The position numbers and the translations under genes were made by a program. Below are positions 17,355 to 26,276 of a DNA stretch of 35,074 nt, piece after piece. The first letter of the stretch is position 1; each line of letters opens with the position of its first letter. Source of the DNA: Bacteroidota bacterium (GTDB taxonomy: Bacteria > Bacteroidota > Bacteroidia > NS11-12g > UBA9320); assembly GCA_024679565.1 (NCBI GenBank), contig JAIBDD010000027.1, forward strand, positions 1 to 35,074, in the 5' to 3' direction. The notes beneath the pieces are model-generated. The model did not search any database and had not been told where the DNA came from. It saw nothing but the letters and a program-made list of their open reading frames with translations.

Positions 17355-17799
17355 GGTTTATATCCTGTCCATATTATGTCTATTTGCATCCGCTTGTAAC
17401 GATAATACACCAACCAACGGCCAAGTTTTTATACCTGATGTTCCTGTCAGCATAACCGTTAATATGGACCTGCCGTTGCACTATCATTTGCAAAATTTAG
17501 GAGGTTACTCCCTATTAGAGGGTGGAAACAGAGGCGTTTTTCTTGTTCATAATTTCGACGACGAATATTACGCATTAGAACGCACCTGCACCTTTGACCC
17601 TGATCTTGATTGCGGTCATATACAAATCGACACAGCGAATATTCAATTGCGGTGTGGGACGTATGACAATGACACGTTTGCCCAGTGCTGCCAAAGCTTA
17701 TACAGTTTTGACGGGTTTGTTTTACAAGGTCCAAGTAGATTCGCATTAAAACGGTATCAGGTATTCAGAAATGGCAATTTATTAACTGTCCGAAACTGA
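17347..17799 (+). CDS. Lipoprotein with a degenerate Rieske-like domain
   Basis: The start ATG 17347 gives 150 residues and overlaps the dehydrogenase stop by 8 bp. The signal MHKVYILSILCLFASAC has a clean lipobox. The body resembles small Bacteroidota Rieske-type lipoproteins: ALERTCTFDPDLDCGHI, then QCCQSLYSFDGFVLQGPSRFALKRYQV. A canonical Rieske cluster needs CxH and CxxH; here the equivalent sites read CTF and CCQS, so both His ligands are missing and a [2Fe-2S] cluster is unlikely. The Rieske relationship itself is inferred from pattern; it could be an unrelated beta-rich lipoprotein. Four to five Cys residues could form disulfides. Confidence 0.65.
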   Translation: MHKVYILSILCLFASACNDNTPTNGQVFIPDVPVSITVNMDLPLHYHLQNLGGYSLLEGGNRGVFLVHNFDDEYYALERTCTFDPDLDCGHIQIDTANIQLRCGTYDNDTFAQCCQSLYSFDGFVLQGPSRFALKRYQVFRNGNLLTVRN

Positions 17800-17839
17800 T
17801 ATATTACACGTGTTCTAATCCAAATTATTAGACAATTAT

Positions 17840-17853
17840 GGGCTTTAACAACC
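17840..17853 (+). repeat. 14-bp motif GGGCTTTAACAACC, copy 2
   Basis: Identical to 7688-7701, in the same orientation, and 78 bp before the cold-shock gene start. It is followed by AATTTTAATAAAAAA. Confidence 0.5.
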
Positions 17854-17904
17854 CCAATTTTAATAAAAAATAGTGTAAATGCCTTCTAAATGCGTAATTA
17901 TTAC

Positions 17905-17912
17905 TACCTTTG
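17905..17912 (+). promoter_or_regulatory. -7 box TACCTTTG of the cold-shock gene
   Basis: Exact TAnnTTTG match, ending 19 nt before the ATG at 17932. It lies inside the longer frame that could start at 17890, which supports the 17932 start. Confidence 0.7.
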
Positions 17913-17931
17913 CACCTTAATAATTTATTTA

Positions 17932-18123
17932 ATGAGTACTGGAACAGTAAAATTTTTCAATAACGCCAAAGGATTTGGTTTTATCACTCCGGAAGATGGA
18001 GGAAAAGACGTGTTTGTTCACGTGAATGGTTTAACCGATGAGATTACAGAGGGTGACAAAGTAAGCTACGACGTAGAAGAAGGCAGAAAGGGATTGAACG
18101 CAGTAAATGTAAAAATCGCTTAG
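17932..18123 (+). CDS. Cold-shock domain protein (CspA family)
   Basis: The 63-residue protein starts MSTGTVKFFNNAKGFGFITPEDGG, giving the RNP1 motif KGFGFIT and RNP2 motif DVFVHVNGL, the single-stranded RNA-binding surface of cold-shock domains. Length is standard. It probably acts as an RNA chaperone or in transcription antitermination. The gene is monocistronic: a -7 box lies upstream and a strong rho-independent terminator follows. The earlier possible start at 17890 would add 14 residues overlapping the promoter and is rejected. Confidence 0.95.
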   Translation: MSTGTVKFFNNAKGFGFITPEDGGKDVFVHVNGLTDEITEGDKVSYDVEEGRKGLNAVNVKIA

Positions 18124-18150
18124 TCTAATTCTTTTAGATATTGAAATTAA

Positions 18151-18178
18151 AAGCCTATCACAGTTGATAGGCTTTTTT
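18151..18178 (+). terminator. Rho-independent terminator after the cold-shock gene
   Basis: A perfect 10-bp stem (AAGCCTATCA at 18151-18160, loop CAGT, TGATAGGCTT at 18165-18174) followed by a T-run ending near 18178. It begins 28 nt after the stop codon. Confidence 0.93.
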
Positions 18179-18230
18179 CATGTCCAAATTTTCGAAAATC
18201 AGCCTATCTTTAAACTATTAAACCAAACTC

Positions 18231-18698
18231 GTGACCAAGACAGAAACCATCTATCATTTTTATTCAAGCTTGCAGGAAGGAAACATAGAAGACCTGTTAA
18301 GTTGTTATGACCCACAAGTTCGATTCAGCGATCCAGCATTTGGAGAATTACAGGGTGAACAAGCACATTCCATGTGGCGCATGCTTTTAAGTAAAATGTC
18401 GTCAGAGATCAAAATCGACGTTAACCACGTTTATGACCAAAACGGTTGTATTCATTGTTCGTGGACTGCTGACTACGCTTTCGGTAAAAAGCAGCGGAAG
18501 GTGCACAACGTTGTATCGTCTACGTTTACTTTTAAAAACAACAGAATTATCACCCACGACGATTTCTTCGATTTGTGGAGCTGGACAAGGCAAGCTCTAG
18601 GTGCACCAGGGTACCTTTTAGGTTGGTCAAGCCTTATGCAACGTAAAATGGTTGAACGAAACCAATTGTATTTGAAGAAGTACATGAAGAAAAAGTAA
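18231..18698 (+). CDS. NTF2/SnoaL-like protein
   Basis: A 155-residue protein with a GTG start. The pattern ETIYHFYSSLQEGNIEDLLSCYDPQVRFSDPAFGELQGEQA is the NTF2-like cone-fold opening with a catalytic-type Asp. Later segments SWTADYAFGKKQRKVHNVVSSTFTFKNNRIITHDDFFD are typical of SnoaL-like or ketosteroid-isomerase-like proteins. The substrate is unknown. A conserved C-terminal helix with GLGAPGYLLGW-like sequence (ALGAPGYLLGWSSLMQ) matches the Bacteroidota subgroup. A near -7 box (TATCTTTA) lies at 18205-18212. Confidence 0.82.
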   Translation: MTKTETIYHFYSSLQEGNIEDLLSCYDPQVRFSDPAFGELQGEQAHSMWRMLLSKMSSEIKIDVNHVYDQNGCIHCSWTADYAFGKKQRKVHNVVSSTFTFKNNRIITHDDFFDLWSWTRQALGAPGYLLGWSSLMQRKMVERNQLYLKKYMKKK

Positions 18699-18854
18699 GA
18701 CAACCATCGTTTGACTTCTTCAAGACTAGTTAATTGTTTTAAGTGAATTCCATTTGTCAATGCCTAATTCACCATTTTAGAAATCGACTGTAAAATTACT
18801 TTTACACTGAAACAATTTGCCTAACACAGGTGTTTTTTTTGTAAACATCTTCGA

Positions 18855-19487
18855 ATGAAAAACGACATAATTACTGCGTACATGCACCACATTTTAGAAC
18901 ATGGTGAACGCCCCAAGACAATGTTCAGTTTTGCCAAGCAAACCAAGTTAAAAGAACAAGAAATTTATGCGCATTTTACCTCATTTGATTCAATAGAGAA
19001 ATCGATTTTTAGTTTGTTTTTTGACAACACCATGGAGGTGCTTACCAAAAACGACGATTATGTAAACTTCGAATCAAAAGACAAGCTGCTGTCATTCTAT
19101 TATACATTTTTTGAAATGTTAACGGCTAATAGAAGCTACGTGCTATTCGCATTAAGTAAAGGTTTAATGCACCCAAAGACACAGTCTCAACTTAACCTGC
19201 TAAAGCAGGATTTTCAAAAATTTGTTTCAGGACTAGAAATTTCTACCATGGATATTCCAAATAAAAAACTGAATGAATTTCAGGAAAAAAGCATATCGCA
19301 CCTTGGTTGGAGTCACTTGACTTTTGTCTTAGATTTTTGGATGAAAGACGTTTCCCCGGGCTTTGAAAAGACAGACATCTTAATTGAAAAATCGGTGAAC
19401 ACAGGCATGCATTTAGCCAACAGTCAACCTGTAAAAGACGTTATTGACTTAGGTAAATTCTTGTATAAAGAAATAAAACAACGCTAG
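18855..19487 (+). CDS. TetR-like transcriptional regulator
   Basis: The 210-residue protein has a TetR-type DNA-binding segment at about residues 5-50: PKTMFSFAKQTKLKEQEIYAHFTSFDSIEKSIF, with the HTH and the aromatic signature before the following helices. The remaining residues are helical and would form the ligand-binding domain. It probably controls the adjacent kinase gene and itself; the next start is one base after its stop. Bacteroidota often pair such regulators with ABC1 kinases. Ligand unknown. The HTH match is weaker than in classical TetR proteins, so confidence is moderate. Confidence 0.72.
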   Translation: MKNDIITAYMHHILEHGERPKTMFSFAKQTKLKEQEIYAHFTSFDSIEKSIFSLFFDNTMEVLTKNDDYVNFESKDKLLSFYYTFFEMLTANRSYVLFALSKGLMHPKTQSQLNLLKQDFQKFVSGLEISTMDIPNKKLNEFQEKSISHLGWSHLTFVLDFWMKDVSPGFEKTDILIEKSVNTGMHLANSQPVKDVIDLGKFLYKEIKQR

Positions 19488-19488
19488 T

Positions 19489-20799
19489 ATGGAAACTATC
19501 GACAAACTTCCCATTAGCAAAGTAAAACGTGCTTCTAAGTTAATTCAAACCGGCGCAAAAGTTGGCACCAACTACCTCAAATATTATGGCAACAAACTGA
19601 TATATTCGGAAGTTGAGGCCAAAACCAAGCTTGATGAAGCTAACGCATCCGACATATATAATAGTTTGAAGAATTTGAAAGGTAGTCCGTTGAAAGTGGC
19701 TCAAATGTTAAGCATGGATAAAAGCATTCTACCTCAAGCTTATGTAGATCAATTTTCCTTGGCACAATTTTCAGTGCCGCCTTTGTCATCACCCTTGGTA
19801 ACAAAAACATTTACGCGATACTTCGGGCAGTCACCTCAGGAACTATTTGACCATTTCGATCCAAACGCAACAAATGCGGCAACTATTGGGCAGGTTCATA
19901 AAGCTCAAAAAGATGGAAAAACACTAGCCATTAAAATTCAATATCCTGGAGTAGCTGACAGTATTAGTAGCGACCTTGCTTTGGTTAAACCAATAGCCAT
20001 GCGCATGTTCAATATCAAGGGTCAAGATTCTGACAAATACTTCAGAGAGGTTGAACAAAAGCTAATTGACGAAACTGATTACACAAATGAAATTAGGCAA
20101 AGTGTGGAAGTAGCTAAAGCCTGCAGACATATTCCTAACTTAAAATTCCCCAATTACTATCCAGAGTATTCAACCAAACAAATCATTGCAATGGACTGGA
20201 TGACTGGCCAGCACTTATCAGAGTTTTCAAAAGAAAACATAAATCAAGAATTAGCTAACCAGGTAGGGCAAACCTTATGGGACTTCTATATGTACCAAAT
20301 TCATTCACTCAAAAAAGTTCATGCTGACCCTCATCCAGGCAATTTCTTAGTAGATCCAACTGGGACTCTTGTTGCGTTGGACTTTGGTTGCATGAAAGAA
20401 ATTCCGAACGATTTTTATATACCCTATTTTGAACTTACAGAACCGGAAATCATGCAAAATAAGGTGTTGTTTATGGACAAACTGGTCCAGTTAGAAATTA
20501 TTCGCCACGATGATACTGAAGAAGAGAAAGCCTTTTTTGGAGAAATGTTTCACGATCTTCTTCAACTATTTACTAGGCCTTTGACACAAGATACATTCGA
20601 TTTTTCAGACCAGCATTTCTTTAACGAAATCGCAAATTTGGGAGAGCAATTCGCAAAAAACACAACATTAAGAAAAATGAATGGTAACAGAGGTTCAAAG
20701 CATTTTATCTACGTGAACCGTACATTTTTTGGCCTCTATAATCTGATGCATGAGATAGGAGCTAAAAGTGTTACAATCCAAAATGTAGCATTCACTTAA
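19489..20799 (+). CDS. ABC1/UbiB-like atypical kinase
   Basis: A 436-residue member of the ABC1/ADCK/UbiB family. Visible motifs are an N-terminal LKGSPLKVAQMLSMD in place of the usual KxGQ motif, an Ala-rich ATP loop NAATIGQVHKAQ, the lysine in TLAIKIQYPGV, the catalytic HADPHPGN and the metal-binding ALDFG. Such proteins support quinone or lipid handling; the direct target is rarely known. It is coupled to the TetR-like gene. The KxGQ-to-KxAQ change is notable because that motif folds over the active site in characterised members. No transmembrane tail is evident. Confidence 0.88.
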   Translation: METIDKLPISKVKRASKLIQTGAKVGTNYLKYYGNKLIYSEVEAKTKLDEANASDIYNSLKNLKGSPLKVAQMLSMDKSILPQAYVDQFSLAQFSVPPLSSPLVTKTFTRYFGQSPQELFDHFDPNATNAATIGQVHKAQKDGKTLAIKIQYPGVADSISSDLALVKPIAMRMFNIKGQDSDKYFREVEQKLIDETDYTNEIRQSVEVAKACRHIPNLKFPNYYPEYSTKQIIAMDWMTGQHLSEFSKENINQELANQVGQTLWDFYMYQIHSLKKVHADPHPGNFLVDPTGTLVALDFGCMKEIPNDFYIPYFELTEPEIMQNKVLFMDKLVQLEIIRHDDTEEEKAFFGEMFHDLLQLFTRPLTQDTFDFSDQHFFNEIANLGEQFAKNTTLRKMNGNRGSKHFIYVNRTFFGLYNLMHEIGAKSVTIQNVAFT

Positions 20800-20861
20800 A
20801 GCCATCAATCCCCTTTAAAAAATATCCAAGATTAAAGATTTTCATAAATCAACAAAATCGC

Positions 20862-20869
20862 TATCTTTG
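20862..20869 (+). promoter_or_regulatory. -7 box TATCTTTG of the rimP operon
   Basis: Exact TAnnTTTG match, 64 nt upstream of rimP. The transcript would start just before a terminator-like hairpin (20891-20921). Confidence 0.72.
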
Positions 20870-20890
20870 CAGCGTTGGTAAGAGACAGGA

Positions 20891-20921
20891 AAGAGGGAAT
20901 TAAAAATTCCCTCTTTTTTTT
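20891..20921 (+). terminator. Terminator-like hairpin in the rimP leader
   Basis: Stem AAGAGGGAATT/AATTCCCTCTT of 11 bp, loop AAA, then an eight-T run (20914-20921). It lies between a strong -7 box and rimP, so it could attenuate the rimP-nusA-infB transcript, or simply end transcription from the upstream kinase gene. Confidence 0.8.
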
Positions 20922-20932
20922 ACGCAATTAAT

Positions 20933-21400
20933 ATGTCATTGGTAGAAACAATAAAAGCACTGGTTGAGGAAGAGGTTAAAGACTCACCATATTTTGTTGT
21001 GGACATAGTTGGCGGAGATCGAAGCAGAAAGATTCAAGTCTTGATTGATGGTGACAAAGGAGTCACGGTTGATCAATGCTCGAAAATCAGCCGATCTATT
21101 TCTAAAGTGGTGGATGATGAAGAATTTGAGTCAGACCCATTTATATTAGAAGTATCGAGCCCTGGGGCTGACGAACCGTTAAGAAACAAAAGACAATACC
21201 AAAAACATATTGGACGTAAATTATCTGTTGAAACTGAATCGAGCACCGCAGAATACAAACTTTTAGAAGTGATGGAAGGTCACATCGTTTGTGCTCCTGT
21301 GCTGGACAAAAAACAAAAGAAAAATAAAGTGAAAGTGGAACCTGTTAATATCAGTTTCGACGACATTATAACATCAACCGTAGTATTATCTTTTAAATAA
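20933..21400 (+). CDS. rimP: Ribosome maturation factor RimP
   Basis: The 155-residue protein starts with the N-terminal RimP domain (DSPYFVVDIVGGDRSRKIQVLIDGDKGVTVDQCSKISRSI), with the characteristic EVSSPGADEPL signature at about 70-80, followed by the small C-terminal SH3-like domain. RimP binds the 30S subunit and assists late maturation around S12. It heads the conserved rimP-nusA-infB order; nusA starts 6 nt after its stop. A terminator-like hairpin in the leader may regulate the set. Confidence 0.95.
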   Translation: MSLVETIKALVEEEVKDSPYFVVDIVGGDRSRKIQVLIDGDKGVTVDQCSKISRSISKVVDDEEFESDPFILEVSSPGADEPLRNKRQYQKHIGRKLSVETESSTAEYKLLEVMEGHIVCAPVLDKKQKKNKVKVEPVNISFDDIITSTVVLSFK

Positions 21401-21406
21401 AGGAAA

Positions 21407-22642
21407 ATGACTTTAGGACTAGTAGAATCGTTTGCGGAATTTAAAGAGTTCAAAAACATAGACAGAGCCACAATGATGGCGGTTATGGAAGACGTATTTC
21501 GAAGCATGCTTCGTAAGAAATATGGCGATGACTCAAATTTTGACATTATCATCAATACCGATCAAGGAGATTTAGAGATTTATCGAAATCGAAAAATCGT
21601 TGATATGGATGAGGTAGAAGACGAAAACCAAGAAATAAACATTGAAGACGCGTTAAAGCTTGAAGATGATTATGAAATTGGTGAAGATGCAATCGAAGAG
21701 ATTAAATTACACGACTTTGGTCGACGCGCAATACTTGCTGCAAGGCAAACACTGCTTTCTAGAATTCTTGAATTAGAGAAAGATGAGTTATTTAAAAAGT
21801 ATAAAGACCGTGCTGGCGAAATAATAACTGGAGAAGTTTACCAAATATGGAAGCGCGAGTTAATGGTGTTGGACGATGAAGGCAACGAGCTAATTCTTCC
21901 AAAAACAGAAATGATCGGTCGTGATTTCTTCAAAAAAGGGGATAATGTTCGTGCCGTAGTATTGCGTGTTGAAATGCAAAACAACAACCCACGAATCATC
22001 CTTTCTCGCACTGCACCGATATTCTTAGAAAGACTATTTGAACTTGAGGTACCTGAAATATTGGACGGATTAATCACCATCAAAAATGTGGTTAGAGAGC
22101 CAGGTGAGCGTGCTAAAGTTGCCGTAGAAAGTTATGATGATAGAATTGATCCTGTTGGCGCTTGTGTTGGAATGAAGGGTTCGCGTATTCACGGAATCGT
22201 TCGTGAATTGCGAAATGAAAACATCGACGTAATTAACTTTACCACCAATACACAACTGTATATTCAACGTGCATTAAGTCCAGCTAAAGTGTCGAGCACA
22301 GCTTTAGATGAAGAAGAGAAGCGCGCTGATGTATATTTGCCAAGCGACCAAGTTTCACTTGCCATTGGCAAGGGTGGATTTAACATTAAACTTGCTGGAA
22401 GGCTTGTAGGGTATAACATCGATGTGTATCGTGAAAATATTGAAGAAGACGACGTTGACGTTGACTTAGACGAATTCACTGATGAAATTGATGAGTGGAT
22501 CATTGACGAGTTAAAAGCAATTGGTTTAGACACGGCCAAAAGCGTGTTAGACATGGAAGTAGACGACTTGGTTAGAAGAACCGAATTAGAAGTGGAAACC
22601 ATAACAGAAATTAAAAAAATATTTGAAGCTGAGTTTGATTAA
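21407..22642 (+). CDS. nusA: Transcription termination/antitermination factor NusA
   Basis: The 411-residue protein has the N-terminal RNA-polymerase-binding domain (residues 1-125), an S1 domain starting near GEIITGEVYQIWKRELMV, then KH1 with GMKGSRIHGIVREL and KH2 with AIGKGGFNIKLAGRLVGY. An acidic C-terminal extension follows, including repeats of EEDDVDVDLDEFTDEIDEW and a helical end. NusA modulates pausing, termination and antitermination. It is the middle gene of rimP-nusA-infB, and NusA-dependent readthrough of the leader hairpin would give feedback control, which is an inference. Confidence 0.96.
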   Translation: MTLGLVESFAEFKEFKNIDRATMMAVMEDVFRSMLRKKYGDDSNFDIIINTDQGDLEIYRNRKIVDMDEVEDENQEINIEDALKLEDDYEIGEDAIEEIKLHDFGRRAILAARQTLLSRILELEKDELFKKYKDRAGEIITGEVYQIWKRELMVLDDEGNELILPKTEMIGRDFFKKGDNVRAVVLRVEMQNNNPRIILSRTAPIFLERLFELEVPEILDGLITIKNVVREPGERAKVAVESYDDRIDPVGACVGMKGSRIHGIVRELRNENIDVINFTTNTQLYIQRALSPAKVSSTALDEEEKRADVYLPSDQVSLAIGKGGFNIKLAGRLVGYNIDVYRENIEEDDVDVDLDEFTDEIDEWIIDELKAIGLDTAKSVLDMEVDDLVRRTELEVETITEIKKIFEAEFD

Positions 22643-22684
22643 ACAAAGCAACAAATGACAATAAGAATGAAGAACACGGTGAAT

Positions 22685-22745
22685 ATCATGAAGTAGCGGG
22701 GATCATTACATATGGTCGGTTCGCGTTCGCTACATGATTTTTGTG
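22685..22745 (+). terminator. Hairpin with T-run between nusA and infB
   Basis: Stem ATCAT (bulge GAA) GTAGCG at 22685-22698 pairs with CGCTAC-ATGAT at 22728-22738, giving 11 bp with a three-base bulge, followed by TTTTTG. The loop is about 29 nt. It may act as an attenuator or processing site. The T-run is short, so termination is less sure than at the leader hairpin. Confidence 0.55.
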
Positions 22746-22778
22746 AATGTTCTTCAGAAATTAAAAATTAAGACATTA

Positions 22779-25655
22779 ATGGCTGGAAAAACGCACAGAA
22801 TTTCAAAAGTTGCTGCAGAGCTCAATGTTAGCTGGAAAAGCTTGATTGAATATCTCAACCAAAATGGTTTTGAGGTAGACATGAAGATGACGGCTAAGAT
22901 CGGCCAGGATATGTATGACGTTCTTGAACAGAAATACCGTTCTGACAAACAAGCGAAAGAGGAATCTCAAGCCCTTGAGATAAATATCCGTCGACAAGAC
23001 GAAACGCTTACAGCAAATACCAATAAGCCAGGTACAAAAAAGAAAAAAGGTGAAGACGAAGCACAAGACATCGTCTTGATTAAGGATACTGGATTAAGTA
23101 GACCAAACGCACCTGAAGAACCTGTAGTTGAGGAAAAACCTGAACCTAAAGAAGAAGTGGTTCCAGAGGTTGTAGCGAAAGAAGAAAAACCTGAACCTAA
23201 AGAAGAAGCTCCTAAGGTTGAAGAGAAAGCACCAACCACTAAAAAGACTGAAATTCCAGCCTTTAAAGTACTTGGTAAAATTTCTCTAGACAAACCTGAA
23301 AATAAAAAGAAAGAAGAGCCAGAAGCGTCGAAAGAGGAGAAAAAAGAAGTTATTTCTGAAGAAAAACCTGTTGAAAAAGCTGTTGAGAAACCGGTTGAAG
23401 AAAAACCTATTGAAACAGTAAAAGAAAAAACAGAAGCGAAGAAAGAGGAAGAACCTAAAAAGGTTGAACCGGAAGCTCCTAAAGAACCTGTAAAGGAAGC
23501 GGGAGAAGCAATCATTAAACCGAAATACGAAAAACTTGGTGGCCTGACTATAAAGGGGAAAATTAAACTTCCTGATCCACCAGCACCTAAAAAGGTAGCC
23601 AGTTCTGGAGGTAAACCAGAAGACAACCAGCGTAAGAAAAGAAAACGAACTGTTAAATCTGGACCTGTTAAACCAGGCGGTAATTACGGAAAAGGTCGTT
23701 TCAATAAGAGCGGCGGTAAAGATGATGCTAAAGATGAAATCACGGAAAAAGAAATCCAAGATAAAATCAAGGCAACACTTGCCAAACTTGGTGGAAATAA
23801 AGGGAGTAAAGGACCTTCTCGTCAGAAGTTAAGACGACAGAAGAGAGATGATCACAAATCGACCCGTGAGGAGGAAATCATCAAACAAGAGCTTGCAAGT
23901 AAGGTCTTAAAAATCACCGAATTTGTAACAGCAAACGAAATGGCTTCCTTAATGGATGTTTCCGTTAATGATATCATTACAGCTTATTTCTCACTTGGGA
24001 TGATGGTGTCAATCAATCAGAGACTTGACGCTGAAACAATCAAAATGGTTGCGGATGAGTTTGGTTTTGAAATTGAATTCGTAGATGCTGAAGAGCAAGT
24101 AGAGTTTGGTGAAGAAGAAGTTGACAAACCTGAAGACTTAGAAGAACGCGCACCAATTGTGACCATTATGGGTCACGTTGATCATGGTAAAACGTCATTA
24201 CTTGATTACATACGAGATACGAATGTGATTGCAGGTGAGGCCGGCGGAATTACGCAGCACGTTGCGGCATACGAAGTTGAATTAGAAAATAAAAAACGTA
24301 TCACTTTCGTCGATACTCCTGGTCACGAAGCCTTTACAGCGATGCGTGCAAGGGGAGCAAAAGTGACTGACATAGCAATTATTGTAATTGCAGCTGATGA
24401 TAGTGTGATGCCTCAAACGAAGGAAGCAATAAGTCACGCTCAAGCGGCTGACGTGCCTATCATTTTTGCATTTAACAAAATTGACAGGGATGTATCAAAC
24501 CCTGATAGAATCCGAGAGGAACTATCTGCAATGAACATCTTGGTTGAAGAATGGGGTGGTAAATACCAAGCTCAGGAAATCTCGGCGAAAAAGGGAACAA
24601 ACATCGATGAGTTACTCGAAAAAGTGTTACTCGAAGCTGAATTGCTAGAATTAAAAGCCAATCCAAATAAACGAGCGAAAGGCTCTGTAATGGAAGCCCG
24701 ATTAGACAAAGGACGTGGTATTTTAGCATCTGTATTGGTTCAAGAAGGAACTTTAAATGTTGGAGATCCTTTAGTGGCTGGACATCATTTCTGTAGAGTT
24801 CGTGCCATGTTTAACGAGCGAATGAAGCAAGTAAAAGTTGCTGACCCTGCAACTCCAGTGAATATTCTTGGTTTTACATCCGCACCAACAGCGGGTGATG
24901 TGTTCCAAGTTTTTGAATCTGAACAAGATGCCAAAGACGTTGCGAATAGACGTGCGCAATTACAGCGTGAGCAAGGTATCCGAACAACCAAGCACATTAC
25001 ACTTGATGAAATTGGACGTCGATTGGCAGTTGGTAACTTTAAAGAGCTTAAGGTTATTGTTAAAGCCGATGTGGATGGTTCTGCAGAAGCACTTGCCGAT
25101 TCATTATTGAAACTATCTACAGAAGAAATTCAGGTAAATGTTATTCATAAATCAGTTGGTCAAATTACAGAGTCGGATGTATTGCTAGCATCTGCTTCTG
25201 ATGCGATAATTATTGGTTTCCAAGTACGACCAGCAGCATCTGCTAGAAAGCTTGCTGAAGCTGAGGAAATCGACATCAGAATGTATTCTGTCATCTATAA
25301 AGCGATTGAGGAAATTAAGTCTGCCATGGAAGGCATGCTTGCACCTGAATTCGAAGAAAAGATTACAGGTAATGCAGAAATACGTGAAGTATTCAAAATC
25401 ACCAAGGTGGGTACGGTTGCTGGTTGTATGATAACAGATGGAAAAATACAACGAGACAACAAAGTACGACTTATCAGAGACGGTGTGGTTGTATACAGTG
25501 GCGAACTAGCTGCATTAAAACGTTTTAAAGACGACGTAAAAGAAGTGAATCGTGGTTTTGAATGTGGTATGCAGATTAAAAACTACAACGATATTCGACT
25601 TAACGACATCATTGAATGTTATACTGAAGTTGAGGTGAAACGTAAGTTGAAATAA
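22779..25655 (+). CDS. infB: Translation initiation factor IF-2
   Basis: The start is ATG 22779 ([19 protein letters not shown]), giving 958 residues. The upstream ATG at 22734 overlaps the hairpin and is less likely. The N-terminal IF2_N domain is followed by a Lys/Glu/Pro-rich linker (about 70-250) with repeated [12 protein letters not shown] units, then the second IF2_N domain. The GTPase domain begins near residue 455: G1 [10 protein letters not shown]2 GITQHV, G3 DTPGHEAF, G4 NKID and G5 SAKKG. Domains II, III and the fMet-tRNA-binding C-terminal domain ([11 protein letters not shown], then the [11 protein letters not shown] region) complete it. It delivers initiator tRNA to the 30S subunit. 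Confidence 0.97.
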   Translation: MAGKTHRISKVAAELNVSWKSLIEYLNQNGFEVDMKMTAKIGQDMYDVLEQKYRSDKQAKEESQALEINIRRQDETLTANTNKPGTKKKKGEDEAQDIVLIKDTGLSRPNAPEEPVVEEKPEPKEEVVPEVVAKEEKPEPKEEAPKVEEKAPTTKKTEIPAFKVLGKISLDKPENKKKEEPEASKEEKKEVISEEKPVEKAVEKPVEEKPIETVKEKTEAKKEEEPKKVEPEAPKEPVKEAGEAIIKPKYEKLGGLTIKGKIKLPDPPAPKKVASSGGKPEDNQRKKRKRTVKSGPVKPGGNYGKGRFNKSGGKDDAKDEITEKEIQDKIKATLAKLGGNKGSKGPSRQKLRRQKRDDHKSTREEEIIKQELASKVLKITEFVTANEMASLMDVSVNDIITAYFSLGMMVSINQRLDAETIKMVADEFGFEIEFVDAEEQVEFGEEEVDKPEDLEERAPIVTIMGHVDHGKTSLLDYIRDTNVIAGEAGGITQHVAAYEVELENKKRITFVDTPGHEAFTAMRARGAKVTDIAIIVIAADDSVMPQTKEAISHAQAADVPIIFAFNKIDRDVSNPDRIREELSAMNILVEEWGGKYQAQEISAKKGTNIDELLEKVLLEAELLELKANPNKRAKGSVMEARLDKGRGILASVLVQEGTLNVGDPLVAGHHFCRVRAMFNERMKQVKVADPATPVNILGFTSAPTAGDVFQVFESEQDAKDVANRRAQLQREQGIRTTKHITLDEIGRRLAVGNFKELKVIVKADVDGSAEALADSLLKLSTEEIQVNVIHKSVGQITESDVLLASASDAIIIGFQVRPAASARKLAEAEEIDIRMYSVIYKAIEEIKSAMEGMLAPEFEEKITGNAEIREVFKITKVGTVAGCMITDGKIQRDNKVRLIRDGVVVYSGELAALKRFKDDVKEVNRGFECGMQIKNYNDIRLNDIIECYTEVEVKRKLK

Positions 25656-25664
25656 ATTCACTTT

Positions 25665-26252
25665 ATGTTTCTTTTGTTTAAACGCACCATGCTTGTAGGA
25701 TTGGTTACTCTATTTCTTGGTTGCGACAAGCTGCCCTCTGCGAGCGTTGCGAATACTAAATTCTTATTGGTCAATACCGAAAAACTGTTCCAAGTTGCTG
25801 TGCCAGACTATATGTCAAAGGCCACCAACCTAAGTGAAGAGGCGTCACTGCAATACCAAAACTTGCTAAAGGAGCTTTACCTTGTTGTACTCCACGAACC
25901 TGCAGATGAGTTTCAAGAAGCATTTCAAAATATTGGGATGTATGAAGATTCCATTAGCCTGCTCGACAACTACACCAACGTACAGTATGAGGCCATTACA
26001 GACGAGATGGAAATAGCATCAGATGTTGTGCGTAAATCGGCTAAAATTAATGGATTGCCTGCACAAATAATAGCTTTTGATGCCGATGTAGAGGGCATAG
26101 ACGTTCCTATAACCTACTATTATACGATCTACCAAGGCTCAAAAAACATTTACTTGATGTTGAGTTGGACTTTAAAATCTAGGCGTACAACGTACCTACC
26201 TATAATGGAAAAAATGTCTAAATCATTTCGATTGATGACCGACTTTCAATAA
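25665..26252 (+). CDS. Unknown lipoprotein
   Basis: The 195-residue product begins with a signal segment and lipobox LFLGC (Cys at residue 20), so it is probably a lipoprotein. The body alternates helical stretches (SEEASLQYQNLLKELYLVVLHEPADEFQEAFQ) with strands ending in YLMLSWTLKSRRTTYLPIMEKMSKSFRL. The last part loosely resembles the PsbP/DcrB fold, but that is only a pattern impression. It starts 9 nt after infB and may be read through from that operon. A second ATG (25689) could give a shorter signal. Confidence 0.7.
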   Translation: MFLLFKRTMLVGLVTLFLGCDKLPSASVANTKFLLVNTEKLFQVAVPDYMSKATNLSEEASLQYQNLLKELYLVVLHEPADEFQEAFQNIGMYEDSISLLDNYTNVQYEAITDEMEIASDVVRKSAKINGLPAQIIAFDADVEGIDVPITYYYTIYQGSKNIYLMLSWTLKSRRTTYLPIMEKMSKSFRLMTDFQ

Positions 26253-26276
26253 GTCAGCTCGATCTATAATTCCACA

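Noticed and set aside
22967..23759. Long open frames on the minus strand opposite infB
   Set aside because: They are by-products of the Lys/Glu/Pro-rich repetitive linker of IF-2, yielding Ser/Phe-rich low-complexity peptides without family features.
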